In this document: positions 8,714-11,961 of the stretch, piece after piece
Layout of the letters: every line of letters begins with the position of its first letter
How positions within the stretch are numbered: position 1 is the first letter of the stretch
Made by a program: the position numbers and the translations under genes
The notes under the pieces: generated by a model
Seen by the model: the letters and a program-made list of their open reading frames with translations, nothing else
Databases searched by the model: none
What the model was told of the DNA's origin: nothing
NCBI GenBank assembly: GCA_016190405.1
Contig: JACPQO010000127.1
Location: forward strand, 1 to 11,961
Direction: 5' to 3'
Origin: Chloroflexota bacterium
GTDB lineage: Bacteria > Chloroflexota > Dehalococcoidia > SM23-28-2 > RBG-16-64-32
DNA length: 11,961 bases

Positions 8714-11449
8714 TCATACGCTACTTCCGCCAGGCCGCAGCCGCCAGGGGCTGACCTTCATCCCCTCGATGACCAGCAGCGGCAAGGAGCCCAGCCCGGC
8801 CACCGCCAGCCATTCCCAGAGACCCGGCGCCTCCGTGTGGAACGCCTCCTGTAGCGGCGACACGTAGAGGACCGCCAGCAGCAGGCCGAAAGACACCAGC
8901 GTCCCGGCCACCAGGTAGCGGTTCGAGAGCGCCCCCAGGCCCAGCGCCGTCCGGTACAGCGACCGCGAGCCGTAGGCCTTGAGCAGCTCCGCGACGACCA
9001 GGGTGGCGAAGGCGACCGTCCGGGCGCCGTCGTCGGACGCGTCGGCCACCTCCAGCCACACGACGAACGCCACCATGACGGCGACCGCGACGGCCAGGCC
9101 GCGCACCCCCACTGTCCAGGCCAAGACCCCGGTTACCACCGGCTCTCGCGGCGGCCGCGGCGGGCGTTGCATCGCGTCGGGGTCACCAGGCTCCATGCTC
9201 AGGGCCAGGGCGGGCAGGCTGTCCGTCACCAGGTTGACCCACAGGATCTGCATCGGCAGCAGGGGCAGCGGCAGGCCGACCACCACCGCGGCGAAGACCA
9301 CCAGGATTTCGCCGATGTTCGCCCCCAGGAGATAGACCACGAAGTTGCGGATGTTATCGAAGATCTTGCGGCCCTCTTCCACGGCGGCCACGATGGAGGC
9401 GAAGTTATCGTCCGTGATGACCATGTCGGCGGCTTCCTTGGCGACATCGGTGCCGGTCAGGCCCATGGCCACCCCGATGTCCGCCCGCTTCAGGGCCGGC
9501 GCATCGTTGACGCCGTCCCCGGTCACCGCCACGATGTGACCCGCTACCCGCAGGGCATCGACGATGCGCACCTTCTGCTCCGGCGAGATACGCGCATACA
9601 CCCGCACATGCTGCACGGCCTCGCGCAGCTCAGCTTCGTCCATGCCGTCCAGCTCGGCCCCCGCCAGGGCTGCGCCCGCCGTCGCTATCTCCAGCTCGCG
9701 GGCAATGGCCAGCGCTGTCGCGGCGTGGTCGCCGGTGATCATGACGGGCACTATCCCCGCCCGCCGGCACAGAGCCACCGCCTGCCGCGCCTCCGGTCGC
9801 GGCGGGTCCTGAATGGTGGCCAGCCCCAGAAAGACCAGCTCTCGCTCCACCTCGTCCGGCGCGGCGTCCCCCGCCAGCGGCCGATAGGCGAGGGCCAGCA
9901 ATCGCAGGCCGCGGGAGGCCAGTTCCTCGTTCGTCGCCAGCACCCGGCGACGGCCCTCTTCCGAGAGTTCGACGACATCCGCGCCCGCTCGCCGGCGGGA
10001 GCACAGGGGCAGGACCACGTCCGGCGCACCCTTCACGTAGGCCACAAGGCCCTCGCCTCCGCGGTGGATGGTGGTCATACGCCTGCGCTGGGGACTGAAG
10101 GGCAGCTCCCACTGCCGCGGCTGCTCACCCTCGATCTGCTCCCAGGAGAGACGGGCCTTGGCCGCCGCCACCACCAGGGCGCCCTCCGTGGTGTCACCCA
10201 CCACACGCCAGCGCCCGCCCTCCTCCTGGAGACGCGCGTCGTTGCAGAGGGCGCCGGCGGTCAGCAGCAACCGCAGGTGCGAGTCCCGCGCCGGGTCTAC
10301 CGCTTCGCCGCCGCGCCGGAACTCCCCGGCAGGCTCGTAGCCCACGCCCGTGACCTCCAGCGGCGGCAAGCCGGGCCCGAGGTACAGCTCGACGACTGTC
10401 ATCTCGCCCATGGTCAGGGTGCCGGTCTTGTCGCTGGCGATGACGGTGGCCGAGCCCAGGGTCTCCACAGCGGCCAGACGTCGCACCAGGGCGTGGCGGC
10501 GGGCCATCCTCTGCATCCCCAGGGCCAGGCCGATAGCGACTACGGCGGGCAACCCCTCCGGCACGGCCGCCACGGCCAGGCTGACGGCCGTCAGGAGCAT
10601 GTCCACCAAGTCCTTGCCGGTGGCGGCTCCGACGCCGAAAATGACGATGGAGACAGCGACGGCGCCCGCCCCCAGCCAGCGCCCCAGGCCCGACATCCGG
10701 CGCTGGAGCGGCGTCTCCTCCTCTTCGTAGGCGCTTATGAGGGCCGCGATGCGCCCGATCTCCGTTCCTGGCCCCGTCGCCACGACAACGCCCGTCGCCC
10801 GGCCGTAGGTCACCAGGGTCCCGGCGAAGGCGCAATTAAGGCGATCGGCCACCGGCGTATCGGCCGGCAGCACGAGACCCGGGTCCTTGTGCACCGGGGT
10901 CGATTCACCCGTGAGAGAGGCCTCGTCGAGGCTCAGGCTCACGGCGTCGGCCAGGCGCAGGTCGGCCGGAACGTGGTGGCCCACCCGCAGGAGGACCACG
11001 TCCCCCGGCACCAGGGATGGCGCCGGCATCTCCTTCAGTTGGCCGTCCCGCACGGCCAGGGCCGTAGGGGCCATGAGCACGCGCAGGGCCTGGAGAGCCC
11101 GCTCGGCCCGCCATTCCTGGGCGACGCCCAGCAGCGCGCTCAGCGCCACGATAGCGGCGATGGTGCCGGCGTCCAGGTACTCGCCGATGGCGGCCGCCAG
11201 GACCGTGGCCGCCAGCAGCAGCAGGATGAGGAAGTTGGCGAACTGCTCGACCAGCGCCTGGGCGATGGTGTGACGCGGCGGCTCCGGGATGGCGTTGGGG
11301 CCCCAGAGCGCCAGCCGCCGCTCCGCCTCGGCGGAGGTCAGCCCCTCCGAGATGTCGGTGGCCAGCGCCCGCGCCACCTCCTCGACCGCTGCGGCGTGGG
11401 CCGCCTCCAGGGCGACCGCTTCAGCGCTGATCTCCTGCACCGCCCCCAT
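8714..11449 (-). CDS. P2-type calcium-transporting ATPase
   Basis: The 911-aa product is a P-type ATPase that would pump Ca2+ (or another divalent cation) out of the cytoplasm. In order: N-terminal cation-ATPase domain (about 15-85); actuator loop TGES (180-183); M4 motif VPEGLP (296-301) with Glu298; phosphorylation site DKTGTLT (Asp340); nucleotide-binding KGAPD (473-477); hinge TGDH (572-575) and GDGVNDAP (644-651); then M5 GANIGE (Asn711, Glu714), M6 NLVTD (Asn739, Thr742, Asp743) and an M8 glutamate, Glu821, in VVAELLKAY. These match the SERCA ligands for both calcium sites, so two ions per cycle is plausible. Length fits bacterial homologues of SERCA. The ATG at 11449 has no ribosome-binding site. 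The in-frame GTG at 11440 (codon 4) lies seven bases after a TACAAT -10 and may be the true, leaderless start. Confidence 0.94.
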   Translation of the reverse strand: MGAVQEISAEAVALEAAHAAAVEEVARALATDISEGLTSAEAERRLALWGPNAIPEPPRHTIAQALVEQFANFLILLLLAATVLAAAIGEYLDAGTIAAIVALSALLGVAQEWRAERALQALRVLMAPTALAVRDGQLKEMPAPSLVPGDVVLLRVGHHVPADLRLADAVSLSLDEASLTGESTPVHKDPGLVLPADTPVADRLNCAFAGTLVTYGRATGVVVATGPGTEIGRIAALISAYEEEETPLQRRMSGLGRWLGAGAVAVSIVIFGVGAATGKDLVDMLLTAVSLAVAAVPEGLPAVVAIGLALGMQRMARRHALVRRLAAVETLGSATVIASDKTGTLTMGEMTVVELYLGPGLPPLEVTGVGYEPAGEFRRGGEAVDPARDSHLRLLLTAGALCNDARLQEEGGRWRVVGDTTEGALVVAAAKARLSWEQIEGEQPRQWELPFSPQRRRMTTIHRGGEGLVAYVKGAPDVVLPLCSRRRAGADVVELSEEGRRRVLATNEELASRGLRLLALAYRPLAGDAAPDEVERELVFLGLATIQDPPRPEARQAVALCRRAGIVPVMITGDHAATALAIARELEIATAGAALAGAELDGMDEAELREAVQHVRVYARISPEQKVRIVDALRVAGHIVAVTGDGVNDAPALKRADIGVAMGLTGTDVAKEAADMVITDDNFASIVAAVEEGRKIFDNIRNFVVYLLGANIGEILVVFAAVVVGLPLPLLPMQILWVNLVTDSLPALALSMEPGDPDAMQRPPRPPREPVVTGVLAWTVGVRGLAVAVAVMVAFVVWLEVADASDDGARTVAFATLVVAELLKAYGSRSLYRTALGLGALSNRYLVAGTLVSFGLLLAVLYVSPLQEAFHTEAPGLWEWLAVAGLGSLPLLVIEGMKVSPWRLRPGGSSV

Positions 11450-11453
11450 TGTA
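11448..11453 (-). promoter_or_regulatory. Candidate -10 element of the ATPase gene, leaderless arrangement
   Basis: Minus-strand TACAAT matches the -10 consensus at five of six positions and is followed by GGG, as at uvrC. It overlaps the annotated ATG (11449). Seven bases downstream is the in-frame GTG at 11440. No -35 is recognisable. Confidence 0.4.
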
Positions 11454-11467
11454 AGACTTATGCCTGC

Positions 11468-11514
11468 TCATCCTTGACAGGCCTGTCCTGAGCCTGTCGA
11501 AGGGCTCAGGATGA
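11468..11514. repeat. Interspersed palindromic repeat (core CCTGAGCC/GGCTCAGG)
   Basis: CCTGAGCC (11487-11494) and GGCTCAGG (11503-11510) form an 8-bp stem with loop TGTCGAAG. TCATCC (11468-11473) and GGATGA (11509-11514) could form an outer arm, and GACAGG/CCTGTC (11476-11487) is a further perfect 12-nt palindrome. This core is a very common interspersed repeat in GC-rich bacterial genomes; on the minus strand it translates as SPSTGSGQA, a familiar false-ORF signature. It lies upstream of both divergent genes. Confidence 0.75.
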
Positions 11515-11529
11515 GCGGGCGCGGCGCTC

Positions 11530-11598
11530 GCTCGTGGTGAGCCTGCCCGCCGGCCTCGACGGGCCCGTCTGGGCAGGCAGGCTTATCGAACCATAAGC
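11530..11598. repeat. Palindromic repeat interrupted by a second palindrome
   Basis: The outer element runs from GCTCGTGGTGAGC (11530-11542) to TTATCGAACCATAAGC (11583-11598). Its arms GCTCGTGGT and ACCATAAGC pair at seven of nine positions; both mismatches are transitions. Between the halves lie about 38 nt (11543-11580) with their own inverted repeats: CCTGCCC (11542-11548) with GGGCAGG (11571-11577), and the perfect palindrome GACGGGCCCGTC (11558-11569). A GC dinucleotide flanks the inner segment on both sides. Removing the insert and one GC leaves a contiguous 29-nt palindromic element. Confidence 0.55.
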
Positions 11599-11604
11599 GG
11601 TATT

Positions 11605-11639
11605 CCAGCCTCCAACTTCCAACTTCCAACCTCCCAACC
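11605..11639. repeat. Degenerate heptamer tandem repeat upstream of uvrC
   Basis: Consecutive seven-base units read CCAGCCT, CCAACTT, CCAACTT, CCAACCT and CCCAACC from 11605 to 11639. The array ends nine bases before the uvrC -10 element, so it covers the region where a -35 would be. Confidence 0.65.
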
Positions 11640-11647
11640 CTCCAGCG

Positions 11648-11653
11648 TAGAAT
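11648..11653 (+). promoter_or_regulatory. Candidate -10 element of uvrC, leaderless arrangement
   Basis: TAGAAT matches the -10 consensus at five of six positions and ends nine bases before the ATG at 11663, so transcription would begin at or a few bases before the start codon. No Shine-Dalgarno sequence is present in between (GGGTGTGCG). The -35 position falls in the heptamer repeat and has no good match. Confidence 0.45.
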
Positions 11654-11662
11654 GGGTGTGCG

Positions 11663-11961
11663 ATGGCCACCACCCCCATCCGCGCCAGGCCGTTCCAGGA
11701 GCAGGTCCGCGCCCTGCCCGCGCGGCCCGGCGTCTACCTCTTCCGCGACGCCAAGGGTCAGGTCATCTACGTAGGCAAGGCGGCGGCTCTGAAGAACCGC
11801 GTCCGCTCCTACTTCGGCTCGCCGCACAGCTTCGAGCCCAAGACCCGGCGGCTGGTGGAGCAGATCGCCGACCTGGAGTACATCGTCACCGGCACGACTC
11901 AGGAGGCCCTCATCCTGGAGGCCACCCTGGTCAAGCGCCACCAGCCCTTCTTCAACGTCCG
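11663..11961 (+). CDS. uvrC: UvrABC excinuclease subunit C, N-terminal part (cut by the window edge)
   Basis: The first 99 residues of UvrC are visible; the frame runs open off the right edge. UvrC makes the incisions on both sides of a lesion during nucleotide excision repair, in complex with UvrB. The GIY-YIG nuclease domain, which makes the 3' incision, is clear: [12 protein letters not shown] (18-29), VIYVGKA (34-40) and LKNRVRSYF (43-51). Likely active-site residues are Tyr25, Tyr36, Arg46, Glu86 in EALILE, and Asn98, aligned by spacing to characterised UvrC proteins. The ATG at 11663 is the only in-frame start close to the conserved block; the ATG at 11652 is in another frame. There is no ribosome-binding site, consistent with a leaderless mRNA. 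UvrB-binding, endonuclease and helix-hairpin-helix regions lie outside the window. It is divergent from the ATPase gene. Confidence 0.96.
   Translation, partial: MATTPIRARPFQEQVRALPARPGVYLFRDAKGQVIYVGKAAALKNRVRSYFGSPHSFEPKTRRLVEQIADLEYIVTGTTQEALILEATLVKRHQPFFNV

Noticed and set aside
11474..11479. Perfect TTGACA on the plus strand as a uvrC or small-RNA -35
   Set aside because: No -10-like hexamer lies 16-18 nt downstream (TCGAAG at 17 nt); the hexamer is part of the palindromic repeat.
9167..11491. Long plus-strand open frame (774 aa) opposite the ATPase
   Set aside because: Antisense shadow of a gene with complete P-type ATPase motifs; composition is rich in His, Gln, Arg and Gly and has no domain.
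11468..11941. Minus-strand open frame (157 aa) over uvrC and the repeats
   Set aside because: It is antisense to the UvrC GIY-YIG domain, and its end translates the interspersed repeats (SPSTGSGQA and RLEVGSWRLE), a known artefact.

Overview
The window is GC-rich bacterial chromosome (roughly two-thirds G+C over the long genes). It carries seven complete genes, all on the minus strand, one partial uvrC on the plus strand at the right edge, and possibly the first codons of another minus-strand gene at the left edge. No rRNA, tRNA, CRISPR array, transposase, phage or plasmid gene is visible. GC content, the gene set and the type of short palindromic repeats would fit a metagenome-derived lineage such as Chloroflexota. 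That is an inference from general impression, and no marker gene settles it.

Layout, left to right: a possible partial gene start (1-27, -); an FMN-dependent nitronate monooxygenase/FabK-like oxidoreductase (116-1096, -); a TauE/SafE-type anion permease (1193-2017, -); two unrecognised membrane-anchored proteins (2089-2562 and 2723-3310, -); a full-length Lhr-type superfamily 2 helicase (3330-7628, -); an atypical NDUFA9-like short-chain reductase (7762-8679, -); a P2-type calcium-transporting ATPase (8714-11449, -); a repeat-filled divergent intergenic region (11450-11662); and the N-terminal GIY-YIG domain of the excinuclease subunit UvrC (11663 to the edge, +).

Transcription probably falls into several short units. 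The ATPase and reductase are 34 nt apart and look like one unit, closed by a perfect 28-nt palindrome. Lhr then has its own near-consensus promoter (TTGACA, 17 nt, TACATT) and is followed 19 nt later by the 195-aa membrane protein, whose ribosome-binding site overlaps the lhr stop codon. The 157-aa membrane protein has an extended -10 promoter, and the oxidoreductase has its own promoter downstream of the permease. The functions (DNA repair, Ca2+ export, redox, anion transport) do not form one obvious pathway, so this looks like ordinary chromosome rather than a dedicated system.

The least ordinary parts are the pairing of Lhr with a membrane-anchored protein of unknown function; a fold-back repeat family (ends GTAGGGGCGC / GCGCCCC) whose TAG is the stop codon of two separate genes; a TA(G/C)AATGGG core promoter that implies leaderless mRNAs for uvrC and the ATPase; and a nest of palindromic and heptamer repeats between those two genes. 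Any intergenic stretch without a listed feature shows nothing I can support; no gene-free stretch exceeds about 215 nt.
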